64,000 nucleotides of DNA from NCBI GenBank assembly GCA_002497075.1, contig DAML01000012.1:36757-100756 (forward strand), written 5' to 3'. The position numbers and the translations under genes were made by a program. Shown piece by piece: positions 44,551 to 53,618 of the stretch. Origin of the DNA: Methanomassiliicoccaceae archaeon UBA472. Lineage in GTDB: Archaea > Thermoplasmatota > Thermoplasmata > Methanomassiliicoccales > UBA472. Position 1 is the first letter of the stretch. The number at the start of each line of letters is the position of its first letter. The notes under the pieces were generated by a model. It was not told the DNA's origin and searched no databases. It worked only from the letters and a program-made list of their open reading frames with translations.

Positions 44551-45360
44551 TTAAGGGTTGTCTTGGACCCCGTTCCCGTTCGGCACGAAATCCGGGGGTA
44601 TGCCTGGGTCCATGGCGGTCATCTCTTTCAGTATCCTCCTCAGGAACACCTTGGTGCGGGGGTTCTGGGGATTTACGAATATCTCCTCGGGGGTGCCCTG
44701 CTCGGCGATCACCCCTTGGTCCATGAATATTATCTTGTCCGCCATCTCGCGGGCGAAGCCCATCTCGTGCGTCACCACCACCATGGTCATTCCGGAGAGC
44801 GCCAGCTTCTTCATGACGTCCAGGACCTCGCCAATAAGTTCGGGGTCCAGCGCCGACGTCGGCTCGTCGAACAGAATTACTTTGGGGTCCATGGCCATGG
44901 CCCGGGCGATGGCCACCCTCTGCTGCTGCCCGCCGGAAAGCTCGCCGGGATAGGCGTCCGCCTTTTCCCCCAGGCCAACCTTCACCAGGGCATTGATCGC
45001 TCTCTCCTCGGCCTCGGCCTTGGTCATCCTTTTGACCTTCATGAGGGCCAGGGCGATGTTCCTCTTGGCCGTGAGGTGCATGAATAGGTTGAACGACTGG
45101 AACACCATGTTCATCTGCGTACGGACGGCATTGATGTCGATGTCCTTGTCGTTGATATCGTGGCCCTGAAAGATGATCCTGCCTCCGTCCGGGACGTTCA
45201 GGTGGTTCAGGCAGCGCAGCAACGTGCTCTTTCCGCTTCCGGACGGCCCGATGATGGTCACGACCTCCTGGGGCATGACCTTCATGGAAATTCCTTTGAG
45301 CACGTGGTTGTCACCGAAGGACTTCTTCAGGTCGATCACGTCGAGTATAGGCTCGGTCAT
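44551..45360 (-). CDS. Polar amino acid ABC transporter, ATP-binding protein
   Basis: A 269-residue GlnQ-type ATPase. Walker A is IGPSGSGKSTLLRC near 37-50, the signature LSGGQQQRVAIARAMA near 141-156, Walker B VILFDEPTSALDPELIG near 161-177, and the switch histidine VVTHEMGFA. It powers the permease that overlaps by 4 nt upstream. The C-terminus is about 25 residues longer than GlnQ and polar. Confidence 0.93.
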   Translation of the reverse strand: MTEPILDVIDLKKSFGDNHVLKGISMKVMPQEVVTIIGPSGSGKSTLLRCLNHLNVPDGGRIIFQGHDINDKDIDINAVRTQMNMVFQSFNLFMHLTAKRNIALALMKVKRMTKAEAEERAINALVKVGLGEKADAYPGELSGGQQQRVAIARAMAMDPKVILFDEPTSALDPELIGEVLDVMKKLALSGMTMVVVTHEMGFAREMADKIIFMDQGVIAEQGTPEEIFVNPQNPRTKVFLRRILKEMTAMDPGIPPDFVPNGNGVQDNP

Positions 45361-46043
45361 TTCTGATCACCCCCCATCATGCCCGGAATGGCGAAGCGCC
45401 TTTCCACGTACCTCAGGATACGGGAGGTGCTGAAGGTCAGCACGAAGTACAGTATCGCCACGAACAGCAGTACCGGGATGGACTGACCGGTGGTGGCGCT
45501 GATGAGCTTTCCCCGCAGGGTGAGCTCTAGGACGCCTATGGTCATCACCAGTGAGGAGTCCTTTATCATGGTAATGAACTCGTTGGTGTACGGTGGTAGT
45601 GCGTTGCGAAGCGCTTGAGGAATGACCACGTTGAAGAGCGCCTGGTTGTAGGTCATGCCCAACGATCGCGCGGCCTCTATCTGCCCGATGGATATGGATT
45701 GCACGCCGCCGCGGAATATTTCTGATTGATATGCGGCGCTGTTTAGAGATAGAGCGATCAATCCGGCCACCAGGGGACTGTCGATGTAGATGCCCATCTG
45801 GGGAAGGCCGAGATAGATCAAGAATATCTGAATGAGGAGCGGAGTGCCGCGGAACGCCTCCACGTACACCGATGAAGCGCCGTAAACCAATGGGTTACGC
45901 GATATGCGGCACATGCCGATCAGTATACCGCCTATGAACCCCAGGATGATGGAGACGACCGATATCAGCAGGGTCGTTTGCAACCCTTTCATGAATATCG
46001 GGAAGTACTCGGATATTATCGTCCAATCAATGGTCATGACCAT
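45357..46043 (-). CDS. Polar amino acid ABC transporter, permease
   Basis: A 228-residue HisMQ-family permease with about five membrane helices. The EAA loop is GQIEAARSLGMTYNQALFNVVIPQALRNALPP, seen in pieces near 125-156. VEAFRGTPLLIQIFLIYLGLP near 74-94 is a typical segment. A single permease gene implies a homodimer. Second gene of the SBP-permease-ATPase operon. Confidence 0.93.
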   Translation of the reverse strand: MVMTIDWTIISEYFPIFMKGLQTTLLISVVSIILGFIGGILIGMCRISRNPLVYGASSVYVEAFRGTPLLIQIFLIYLGLPQMGIYIDSPLVAGLIALSLNSAAYQSEIFRGGVQSISIGQIEAARSLGMTYNQALFNVVIPQALRNALPPYTNEFITMIKDSSLVMTIGVLELTLRGKLISATTGQSIPVLLFVAILYFVLTFSTSRILRYVERRFAIPGMMGGDQK

Positions 46044-46105
46044 TTTGCGGCACCTGTTCCATTAGTTGAATAAAGTTAAAGGAAAGGGGTTTGGAGATAG
46101 CTCGC

Positions 46106-46963
46106 TTAAAGCAGCCACTCGTTCAGGATGTCGTCCAGGGTCCCGTCGGCGATCATGTCGGCGATGGCCGAATCGATCGCGGCCTTCAGTTCAGGCTCGT
46201 CCTGAGGTATGAGGATACCGTAGGACTCCAGGGTGTAGATCACGAACGCCACCTTCAGGTCGTAGTTGGTGTCGTTGGCGTACTTGTTGGCCACCGGGGT
46301 GTCCACGATGAACGCATCGTACTGTCCGTTCTCAACGCCCAGCACGGCGGCCGGAACGTCAGCTAGGTCTATCTTATCGTCGGGGTCGAGGTTATCATCG
46401 ACCCACCAAGAACCGGTGGTTCCGGTCTGGGTCACCAAGGTGGTCCCGTTGAGGTCGTCCAGGGTCGCGATGTCGCTGCTGTTCTGCACCAGCACGGCCT
46501 GGTTGGCCACGTAGTACGGGGACGAGAAGTCGTTGATCTCGTCACGGGCGGCGGTTATGGTTATCGAAGATATGGCGCAGTCAAGCTGGCCGGTCTGAAC
46601 CGCGGCGAACAGCGGGTCGAAGTCCATGGTCTTCCACTCTATGGTCACATTGAGCTTCGCAGCCACGTACATCATGATCTCGATGTCTATGCCCTCGAGC
46701 TCGTCAGTGGTGGCGTTGATGTTCTCGAACGGCGGGTAAGGCACCTGGGTACCCACTACGATCTTGCCCCTGCTCTGGATCCGGTCCAGGGCGTTGTCGT
46801 ATTCCTCCTCATCGTTCAGGAATCCTCCCAAAACGACGACAGCGACGAGAGCCACGACGATCACGACCACAGCGGCGATGATCATCATGTTCTTCTTGCC
46901 GCCCTTCTTCTTCAGGGAGGCCCCGCTGTCGGCGGGTTGACTGGAAACGGTATCGTCTGCCAT
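46106..46963 (-). CDS. Polar amino acid ABC transporter, substrate-binding protein
   Basis: A 285-residue family-3 solute-binding protein. In place of a lipoprotein signal it has a cytoplasmic basic stretch (LKKKGGKKN) and an uncleaved-type helix (MMIIAAVVVIVVALVAVVVL) near 26-45, which anchors it outside the membrane. The binding domain has GKIVVGTQVPYPPFE near 67-81 and DCAISSITITAARDEI near 130-145, with IVDTPVANKYAN later. It probably binds a polar amino acid, identity unknown. The upstream region has operator-like repeats. Confidence 0.92.
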   Translation of the reverse strand: MADDTVSSQPADSGASLKKKGGKKNMMIIAAVVVIVVALVAVVVLGGFLNDEEEYDNALDRIQSRGKIVVGTQVPYPPFENINATTDELEGIDIEIMMYVAAKLNVTIEWKTMDFDPLFAAVQTGQLDCAISSITITAARDEINDFSSPYYVANQAVLVQNSSDIATLDDLNGTTLVTQTGTTGSWWVDDNLDPDDKIDLADVPAAVLGVENGQYDAFIVDTPVANKYANDTNYDLKVAFVIYTLESYGILIPQDEPELKAAIDSAIADMIADGTLDDILNEWLL

Positions 46964-47039
46964 GGATTATCACGGATACCTTGATTTGATTTAAAACTAT
47001 TTTCTGAGATTGGGGAGAAACGGTAGTGTTATTCTGTTG

Positions 47040-47110
47040 TTCGTAAATTTATTTACGAATTGCGTAGTAAAACCTTCATTTTGACCATTAAAATACGATT
47101 TGCGTAGAAA
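47040..47110. promoter_or_regulatory. Operator-like repeats upstream of the ABC operon
   Basis: A perfect inverted repeat TTCGTAAAT-TT-ATTTACGAA lies at 47040-47059. The motif TACGAATTGCGTAG (47054-47067) recurs as TACGATTTGCGTAG at 47092-47105 with one difference, and each copy has TACG/CGTA arms. They lie in the 155-bp gap between the regulator gene and the substrate-binding gene. Control by the HTH protein at 47119-47652 is inferred. Confidence 0.65.
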
Positions 47111-47118
47111 GGATGGGA

Positions 47119-47652
47119 TCACCTTTCCGTAAGCCGGTTCCACACCTCTAGGAGGGCGTCGGCCGAGTCCCTCTCCACATCGTCCCGAACCCATATCAGC
47201 AACCTCATGATCTTGATGGGGTCGGCCAAACAGATCCTTTTTTCCTGATCATCGCTCACCTTGATAAGATCGGCGGAGACCAAACGCTTGATATGATAGG
47301 TCAGGGTGGATTTCGATACTCCGACGAGGGGTGCCAATTCACAGTATTTGATCGAGCCTTTGTCCAGAACGAACAGCAGGATGGCCCGGGTCGAACGATT
47401 CTTGAGATAGGATATGGACCTGATATCGGTGGGATGCAAGGCGTCGGTCGAAAAATATCGGACATGATTCCCCTCCTGCACCGTTATGACCATGCCAGCA
47501 TCGGCTAGGACCTTGAGATGATAGCTCAGCATCCCCAGCTCCATGTCCAGCCCCCTCTCCATCTCCCGCAGGAACGTTCCTGGCCTGGACCTGATGAACT
47601 CGAATATCCTTTTTCGGCTCTCCAGATCTAAGGCATCTTCCATGCGCATCAT
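47119..47652 (-). CDS. Tandem winged-helix transcriptional regulator
   Basis: A 177-residue protein with two winged-helix domains. The first (about 5-75) is LDLESRKRIFEFIRSRPGTF then LREMERGLDMELGMLSYHLKVLADAGMV. The second (about 85-150) is ILLFVLDKGSIKYCELAPLVGVSKSTLTYHIKRLVSADLI, both cited in part. This arrangement is common in Thermoplasmata/Methanomicrobia regulators of MarR/ArsR type. ATG 47652 overlaps the upstream stop (ATGA); ATGs at 47649 and 47643 are also possible. It probably acts on the ABC operon downstream. Confidence 0.8.
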   Translation of the reverse strand: MMRMEDALDLESRKRIFEFIRSRPGTFLREMERGLDMELGMLSYHLKVLADAGMVITVQEGNHVRYFSTDALHPTDIRSISYLKNRSTRAILLFVLDKGSIKYCELAPLVGVSKSTLTYHIKRLVSADLIKVSDDQEKRICLADPIKIMRLLIWVRDDVERDSADALLEVWNRLTER

Positions 47653-47912
47653 CCTTTGAGCAATGCCAGATAATTTGCCCCGATTATCAGCAAAAGGAGC
47701 ACGACAGCCCAATTGCTCAGGCTCCAATCGGAGCGGTCAAGGACCTCCCCTATCAGTACCAGCGATGACAGCGCCGTGAAGCCGGCGAACGATATCGCTA
47801 TCCATGTCATCCTGCCCCTCTTCGCCCTTCTGGCCGCTCTGATGCTGACCAGAAGCATGATAGCGCTGATGCCCAATAGAACGATCCTCAAGGCCAGGTC
47901 CGTTGGATTCAA
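47649..47912 (-). CDS. Small three-span membrane protein
   Basis: An 87-residue protein with three hydrophobic helices (about 6-24, 36-54, 66-84) and a basic loop RAARRAKRGR after the first. It overlaps the HTH regulator by 4 nt and is thus co-translated. A membrane partner that senses or modulates for the regulator is possible but unproven. Confidence 0.65.
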   Translation of the reverse strand: MNPTDLALRIVLLGISAIMLLVSIRAARRAKRGRMTWIAISFAGFTALSSLVLIGEVLDRSDWSLSNWAVVLLLLIIGANYLALLKG

Positions 47913-48053
47913 AGACCATTAACCCCCGATGATATTAGTGCCCCTGCGGTTATAATGCATTCGTTGTCTTTCAATAAAATGAGAAAGGAGACTCTACGTT
48001 TGATATGTGTACCAATAACTCTTATGAGCTAAACCTCTATAATGACCATTTAG

Positions 48054-49172
48054 GTGTTGATTTTGCGATTGTCGCAGATGCTCAGCATCCTGTTTGCTGT
48101 CATTCTAATTAATTTAGCATTGGCTACATTCATTCCCTTCTCCCAGGCGGAAGCCACCCCTGTGACCGCCTTCAATGGTTCCGTAGTTTATGATCATGGC
48201 TCAGGAGAGGGAAACTACATATTTTTCGATCTGAACGAGACGAACGGCCTGATCTCCGATTACGGCATCAACACCTCGAACGGAAGAAAGGTGCTGATAG
48301 ACAACATCTCATTGGAAGGTTTCATCCCTTCCGAGATGGACCTTCTCGGTTCGCTGGTCAAGATGAGCGACGATAACACATCCCTGACCATGCACGACAA
48401 CCCGACCGGACTTATGCACGCCAAGATGAAGCAGGTGACCATGGTGAACCTGGAGCTGGCCGGGGACCTGGTGGTCGTAGAGCAGAGGGAGTCCGATGAG
48501 GAGAATGACACCTATTACGAATTGGTGGTCTCCGATAACGTCACAAGAGGGCTGATAGTATCCGACAAGCCGTTCGATGTCCTTGAGAACGGTACGTTCA
48601 TCGAGACCGAATGCAAGGACCTCCTGATCCGCTTCCTACCTCATGTTGACCCGGAGCGCGGATGGATGGAGACGGTGCTCATGGAGGCGGTGGAGGACGG
48701 ACGGATATCCGCCGAAGTGTTCCTGGCCATCGACGAGGAGGGCGCGGGGTCCGATGTAGTGACCTACAACACCGTTATCCAGGTAGAGGTCCGTTCGGTG
48801 CAACATAACCGTTTCCAGATCGGGACCGGCGGGGAGAACCCCGATGGGATGCTGTTATTGGTGCATGTGGAGGAAGAGATCATGGAGGTAGCCGAAGGGC
48901 GCCTGCGGGTGGAGAGGGCGGGCACCGATCTCCAGCTCCAAGATCCCATGGTGCTGATCTACGAACATCCTGAAGAGCCCAGTTACGCGGTCATTGACGA
49001 CGGGGATGCCGATCAGATGCTGATCTACCTCCCCTCGAGCGCGCTGGGAGACGTGACCGTGGATGGGATAAGCCCCTGGGCGTCACTGCTCACTCCCGCC
49101 GGACTTATCGCGACCGTAGGCTCAATCGCATTGGTGCTGATCGCTGGGTTCTTGGTGTTGAGAAAGAGATAA
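48054..49172 (+). CDS. Secreted protein with C-terminal membrane anchor
   Basis: A 372-residue protein. A signal segment (LSILFAVILINLALATFIPF, cleavage near AEA) is followed by a mostly acidic beta-rich extracellular region at about 35-340, with several potential N-glycosylation sites (NGS, NET, NTS, NDT, NVT). A single C-terminal helix, LIATVGSIALVLIAGFLVL, and RKR end the chain. The GTG at 48054 gives the signal an arginine in its n-region; ATG 48078 is the alternative. Function unknown, surface-exposed. Confidence 0.65.
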   Translation: MLILRLSQMLSILFAVILINLALATFIPFSQAEATPVTAFNGSVVYDHGSGEGNYIFFDLNETNGLISDYGINTSNGRKVLIDNISLEGFIPSEMDLLGSLVKMSDDNTSLTMHDNPTGLMHAKMKQVTMVNLELAGDLVVVEQRESDEENDTYYELVVSDNVTRGLIVSDKPFDVLENGTFIETECKDLLIRFLPHVDPERGWMETVLMEAVEDGRISAEVFLAIDEEGAGSDVVTYNTVIQVEVRSVQHNRFQIGTGGENPDGMLLLVHVEEEIMEVAEGRLRVERAGTDLQLQDPMVLIYEHPEEPSYAVIDDGDADQMLIYLPSSALGDVTVDGISPWASLLTPAGLIATVGSIALVLIAGFLVLRKR

Positions 49173-49201
49173 ACGAAATTGCTGACGCGTCTAAAAGACG
49201 G

Positions 49202-50089
49202 TCATTTTTCGACTTCCTTGGTGCTCTGCACCACCTGCCAGACCGCCCGGTCCCCCTTGTCCAGCCGGACATGGACGGAAGCGTAGAACCTGGCGAAGGC
49301 CTCCAGGGACATGGCCCAGGCCATCTTCAAAGGGTGGTTGGCGTTGTCCTTCAGGAAGCTGAGGTAGGCGTTGATCAGATACCGCTTGTCCCACGTTGGA
49401 ATATCATAATCGAACCAGCGCTTCATGTACCGCTCGCCTATGTTGACCCGGGTACGCTGCTCGAAGAAGTCTTCCACATTGGTCGGCCCGCGGTTGTAGA
49501 TCATGGCCGACGGTTCGTACCTCACTTTGAGCCCGCGCTTCTCCATGTCCCGCCGGATGAGGTCCTCATCGCTCCCCATTCCTACCGGAATGCGCAGCCC
49601 GGTGTTCCGGAAGGCCACTATCTCGCCCACCTTCGGGTGTATCAGCGACAGCCGATGATGCATGTCCCAGAGCATGTGCACGGCGAAGCCCATGAAGGTG
49701 TTCTTGTCGTTAACAGGCACCGGATGCCCGCCCACCATTCCGGTCTCGGGGTCCAGGAAGTGCTCGGCCATCAGATCGAACGTGTCTTCTTTCATGACGT
49801 TGTCAGCGTTGGCCAGGAACAGCACGTCGCCCTTGGCCGCCTCGATGAACGCGTTGACCGCGGAGTTCTTTCCCTCCCGCTTCTCCTGCCTTATCAGACG
49901 GACCCGGGCGTCGACGTCCCTCGAATATTCGAGCACCAACTCGTCCGTGCGGTCGATGCTGCCGCTGGATATGACCAGCATCTCCACCAGCTCCTTTCCT
50001 TCGAGCTTCTGGGAGCTCAGGGAGCGCAGGCACTTGAGGATGTTCTTCTCCTCGTTGTAAGCGCATACCCCGGCCGATATGGTCAGCAT
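49202..50089 (-). CDS. Family 2 glycosyltransferase
   Basis: A 295-residue GT-A fold enzyme. It begins LTISAGVCAYNEEKNILKCL, has VISSGSIDRTDELV near 38-51, the DxD-equivalent ANADNVM near 94, and an acceptor domain from about 150. No membrane helices follow, so it acts at the inner face on a lipid- or nucleotide-linked sugar. The first of three GT2 genes in 3 kb, though strands alternate. ATG 50089 is chosen as it starts directly before the first strand. Confidence 0.85.
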   Translation of the reverse strand: MLTISAGVCAYNEEKNILKCLRSLSSQKLEGKELVEMLVISSGSIDRTDELVLEYSRDVDARVRLIRQEKREGKNSAVNAFIEAAKGDVLFLANADNVMKEDTFDLMAEHFLDPETGMVGGHPVPVNDKNTFMGFAVHMLWDMHHRLSLIHPKVGEIVAFRNTGLRIPVGMGSDEDLIRRDMEKRGLKVRYEPSAMIYNRGPTNVEDFFEQRTRVNIGERYMKRWFDYDIPTWDKRYLINAYLSFLKDNANHPLKMAWAMSLEAFARFYASVHVRLDKGDRAVWQVVQSTKEVEK

Positions 50090-50206
50090 CGCTAGGAGAA
50101 AGGGGAACACGGATAAATATTGTCAGAGCCGGGGATGACGTCCGTCACGTATTCTAAACCTGACAATCTATAAATATGCTTAAAAATTCTTGTGATGAGG
50201 ATTGGG

Positions 50207-51310
50207 ATGGCTCAGAAGACCTACGGTGATTTGACGGTCATCCTTCCCACTTACAACGAGGGAGGGAACATCCAGTCCATGCTGGAGACCCTTGATTCGC
50301 TCTACCCCGGAGCGTCGATCATCGTGGCAGACGACAACTCCAAGGACGAGACCCCTGAACTGGTCCGTTCCTTCGCTGCGAGCCACCCCAAAGCAAGGCT
50401 CCTCAGCCGCGACCCCAGCGACCGCGGGCTCACCGCCAGCATCATGGAGGGGATCGCGGAGACCCGGACGAAGCTCTTCGTGGTCATGGACGCCGACTTC
50501 CAGCACCCCCCGGGATCCGTGGGCGGAATGTACGACCTTCTGGCCGAAGGCGCGGACATGGCCGTCGGCAAGCGGGAGGACAAGGCGAGCCTGAGCTCCA
50601 GCCGCATGCTGGCGTCGTGGGGCGCCAACGCCTTGGCAAGATCTTATCTGGCGGTGATGAGGCGGCCGACCACCGAGGACACCATGAGCGGGTTCTTCGG
50701 CGGACGGACCGACAAGTGCCAAGAGGTCATCACCAAGTACGGCCGCAAGTTCGAACGGGCCGGTTTCAAGGTCCTCTTCGACATTCTCAAGTTCCTGCCC
50801 CGGGACACCGTGGTCAGGGAACTGGAGTTCCATTTCTCATCCCGACGCGCTGGTAAGTCCAAGCTTTCCTCGAGGGTCATTCTTTCGATACTCCGGCAAT
50901 GCGGACCGGCCGGCAAGGCCGCTGCGCTTGGGGTCAACTTCCTCTTCATCAACATGCTGGGCAGGTACATATCCGCTCTGGTGCTGGGATTGACGTTCAC
51001 CTTCGCCCTGATGGGCACGCTGAACGTGGCGTACGACGACCACCTGGTGAACTCCACGATTCTGGCGTTCGTGCTCGCCATGGCCTATCTGGTCGTGGCC
51101 AACAAGTACCTTTTCTCGCACGGGAAGCGGGACCGCCTCATCATCGGGATGAAGATGGTGTTCACCGGTTTCACCGGCTTCCTGATCAGCCTGTTCTTCT
51201 TCTACATGCTGTTCTCCACGAGCTATAACGTTCAGACCTGGCCGATGTTCCTGGGTTTTGGCATAGCCTATCTCTGGAACACCCTGAGCAGCGTCATCCC
51301 CGAGAAGTGA
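50207..51310 (+). CDS. Dolichol-phosphate mannosyltransferase-like GT2 with GtrA domain
   Basis: A 367-residue protein. The GT-A domain (1-225) shows LTVILPTYNEGGNIQSMLE, VADDNSKDETPELV and the metal site VVMDADFQHPPG near 86-97. The segment DTVVRELEFHFSSRRAGKSKLS is the DPM1 signature. The C-terminal GtrA-like domain has four membrane helices (about 235-365). Such fusions make polyprenyl-phosphate sugars and flip or anchor them for N-glycosylation. Start: GAGG six bases before ATG 50207. Confidence 0.87.
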   Translation: MAQKTYGDLTVILPTYNEGGNIQSMLETLDSLYPGASIIVADDNSKDETPELVRSFAASHPKARLLSRDPSDRGLTASIMEGIAETRTKLFVVMDADFQHPPGSVGGMYDLLAEGADMAVGKREDKASLSSSRMLASWGANALARSYLAVMRRPTTEDTMSGFFGGRTDKCQEVITKYGRKFERAGFKVLFDILKFLPRDTVVRELEFHFSSRRAGKSKLSSRVILSILRQCGPAGKAAALGVNFLFINMLGRYISALVLGLTFTFALMGTLNVAYDDHLVNSTILAFVLAMAYLVVANKYLFSHGKRDRLIIGMKMVFTGFTGFLISLFFFYMLFSTSYNVQTWPMFLGFGIAYLWNTLSSVIPEK

Positions 51311-52216
51311 TCAGGACCGCACCATCCAGATCATGGCCTGGGAGTACCCTTTTAGATATTGGATGAAAGACCCCCGGGCCTTCTGCATGCTGATCAGCAG
51401 GAAGTAGTACGGCAGGAGTATGAAGGTCTGGCCCAGGAAACCGGTTATGAATCGCGTGCCCCTCATCCTCTTCCGCACCATCATCAGCATGTTGCGGCCG
51501 TAGTAGTACGAACGGTAAGGGGTCATCAGGTTGGTGCCGACCACGCCGGTGGACAAGGACACCTTGTGCTCGGCCGTGGCCTTGGGCACCAGCCAGGAGC
51601 TGTGCCCCTTCTCCTTGGCCCTTAGGCAGAGGTCCAGGTCCTCGGCGTATATGTCGAAGTCTTCGTCAAATAGACCTACATCCCGGAACACCTGGGAGCG
51701 GACCATCATGGCGCACCCGGTGACGTAATTGACCTCGCGCTCCACATCCCCGCCGTCGTCGCGGCGGTCCATCAGGGGATGCGTGGAAAAACCCAGAAGG
51801 TCATTGAAGTGCCCTCCGTTGAACCACATGACGTCCGTTCCGTAGTAGAATATCTTGGGGCCGGCGATCCCGGCGGACGGGTTTCTCTCAAGCGAACCCA
51901 GCAGCTCTTTCACCATCCCTGGATGGGCGACGGCGTCGTTGTTGATCAGAAGAACGTGGGTCGCCCCTTTCTCCAAGGCCGTTCGGATGCCGATGTTGAC
52001 CCCTTTGACGTAACCTAGGTTCTGCGGGTTCTCGATCACCGTGAGGCCGGGATATCTATCTCTGAGAAGGGCGGACGACCCGTCGTTGGAACCGTTGTCC
52101 ACCACCACGACCTCCGCCTCGGGATTTCCCTGCAGGAGCGAATCGACACACTCCAAGGTGTCTTTCGCTCGGTTCCAATTCACCGTTACGGCGAATGGCC
52201 TGAGGGCCTGGGGCAT
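51311..52216 (-). CDS. Family 2 glycosyltransferase, rhamnosyltransferase-like
   Basis: A 301-residue GT2. FAVTVNWNRAKDTLECVDSL, VVVDNGSNDGSSALL and the DxD-type HVLLINNDAVAHPGMV mark the donor site. MMVRSQVFRDVGLFDEDFDIYAEDLDLCLR near 171-200, in pieces, is the acceptor/base region typical of WbbL-type enzymes. A weak C-terminal hydrophobic stretch (FITGFLGQTFILLPYYFLL) may dock it to the membrane. Its stop forms TGATCA with the preceding gene. Confidence 0.87.
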   Translation of the reverse strand: MPQALRPFAVTVNWNRAKDTLECVDSLLQGNPEAEVVVVDNGSNDGSSALLRDRYPGLTVIENPQNLGYVKGVNIGIRTALEKGATHVLLINNDAVAHPGMVKELLGSLERNPSAGIAGPKIFYYGTDVMWFNGGHFNDLLGFSTHPLMDRRDDGGDVEREVNYVTGCAMMVRSQVFRDVGLFDEDFDIYAEDLDLCLRAKEKGHSSWLVPKATAEHKVSLSTGVVGTNLMTPYRSYYYGRNMLMMVRKRMRGTRFITGFLGQTFILLPYYFLLISMQKARGSFIQYLKGYSQAMIWMVRS

Positions 52217-52304
52217 ACTGATACGTATGGGGTCGAGCTATAAATCTAATACTCCGGTCCTTTCTTCCAAAGTATTAACTTCATGGACCATCAATTTGAA
52301 AGAG

Positions 52305-52694
52305 ATGTCCTACAAGCAGTTCGACGTGTACGTGCAGGACCGCCCGGGGGAGGTCTCCCGGGTGACGGAGACCCTGGCCCATAACGCCGTCAACATCCGC
52401 GGGATAGCCACGGACATTGGCGCGGGAAGGCCGAGGGTGCACATAATCACCGACGACGACAACAGCGCCCGCAGCGCCTTGAAGGCGGCGCAGCTGGAAT
52501 ATGTGGAGCATGAGGTCATCGTGGTCTCCATGGCCGACAAGCCTGGCGAACTGGCCAAGATCACCAAGAAGCTGGCCCGGGGCGGCGTGAACATCAATTC
52601 CCTGTTCATGCTAGGCCCCATGACCCCCCTGGAAGAGGTGGCCATGACCGTGGACCGCATGGAAGAGGCCAAGAGGCTGCTTGATTTCTCCTAG
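52305..52694 (+). CDS. Tandem ACT-domain protein
   Basis: A 129-residue protein of two ACT domains: FDVYVQDRPGEVSRVTETLA at about 5-24, and EVIVVSMADKPGELAKITKKLARGGVNINSL at about 70-100 in pieces. Stand-alone ACT pairs bind amino acids and regulate partner enzymes or transporters. The gene converges with an EamA transporter and overlaps it by four bases (CTAG, stop of both). A TTG at 52296 is an alternative start. Confidence 0.8.
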   Translation: MSYKQFDVYVQDRPGEVSRVTETLAHNAVNIRGIATDIGAGRPRVHIITDDDNSARSALKAAQLEYVEHEVIVVSMADKPGELAKITKKLARGGVNINSLFMLGPMTPLEEVAMTVDRMEEAKRLLDFS

Positions 52695-53587
52695 GCACGG
52701 CGGCGGATCCGGGACCTTTCCAGCCCTTTGAAGGAGATCACCACGATAGCGAGCAGGATCAGCGAGCCCCCTATCATGGTGATCAGGTCCGGTCTCTCCC
52801 CCAGCAGAAGGAAGGAGAAGAACAGTCCGAAGACCATCTCCACCAGCAGTATGATCGACGTGGTGGTGGCCCCCAGGGACTTGAGGCCGACGTTATAGAG
52901 CATGAAGGCCACCGTGGTGCAGAATATGCCGGAGTACAGCGCCAACGATATTCCGCCCGCGCCGACGGAATGATCGGCGGTCATGAACAGCCCGATCGGC
53001 ACGGCGAACACCGCGGTCAGCAATATCATCGCCGAGGTGAAGTGCACTAGTTCGTAACCTTTCTTCAGCTCCTTGGTGGTGAACACGATGTACATGGCCC
53101 AGGCCACTCCGGCCGTGAAGACCAGCAGATCGCCGATAAGACTTCCGCCGCCCAGCGTCGAGATGTCGCCCTTGGTGGCTATGAGCGCCACGCCGCCCAT
53201 GCCCAGGACCAGCCCTGCGACCGTCCTCCGGTTCAGATGTTCCTTGAGGATGATCGCCGCCAGGACCGCCACTATCACCACGTTTATGTCGACCAGCAGC
53301 ACGGTGTTGCTTGCTGTCGTGTACGTCAGGCCGACGTTCTGCAGGATCAGGCCCGCCGCGTTGAGGAAAGCGATGCCCCACACGGCCTTGCTCTTGAAGA
53401 TGGCATAATCGAACTTGTAAAGGAAGAAGATCGGCAGTATCGAGATCGCCGAAACGAGGGACCGCATAGCCGAGAAGAGATAGGGGTCGGTCCCCTCCAC
53501 TGCCAGCTTTCCGGCCACGAACGAGGTGCCCCATATCATGCCTGCCAGCAGCAGCAGGGCTTGGGTTCTGGGGGGTGCCTCGGCCAT
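52691..53587 (-). CDS. EamA/DMT-superfamily transporter
   Basis: A 298-residue carrier with ten membrane helices in two EamA halves. LAGMIWGTSFVAGKLAVEG near 13-31 and VFTAGVAWAMYIVFTTKEL near 156-174 are the two repeat starts. LLGERPDLITMIGGSLILLAIVVI near the end matches family GE-x(n)-GG segments. The family exports or imports amino acids, purines or metabolites; substrate not visible. Confidence 0.88.
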   Translation of the reverse strand: MAEAPPRTQALLLLAGMIWGTSFVAGKLAVEGTDPYLFSAMRSLVSAISILPIFFLYKFDYAIFKSKAVWGIAFLNAAGLILQNVGLTYTTASNTVLLVDINVVIVAVLAAIILKEHLNRRTVAGLVLGMGGVALIATKGDISTLGGGSLIGDLLVFTAGVAWAMYIVFTTKELKKGYELVHFTSAMILLTAVFAVPIGLFMTADHSVGAGGISLALYSGIFCTTVAFMLYNVGLKSLGATTTSIILLVEMVFGLFFSFLLLGERPDLITMIGGSLILLAIVVISFKGLERSRIRRRA

Positions 53588-53618
53588 GTTCGCCCTCTAT
53601 CCCATCCGAATATTTATC

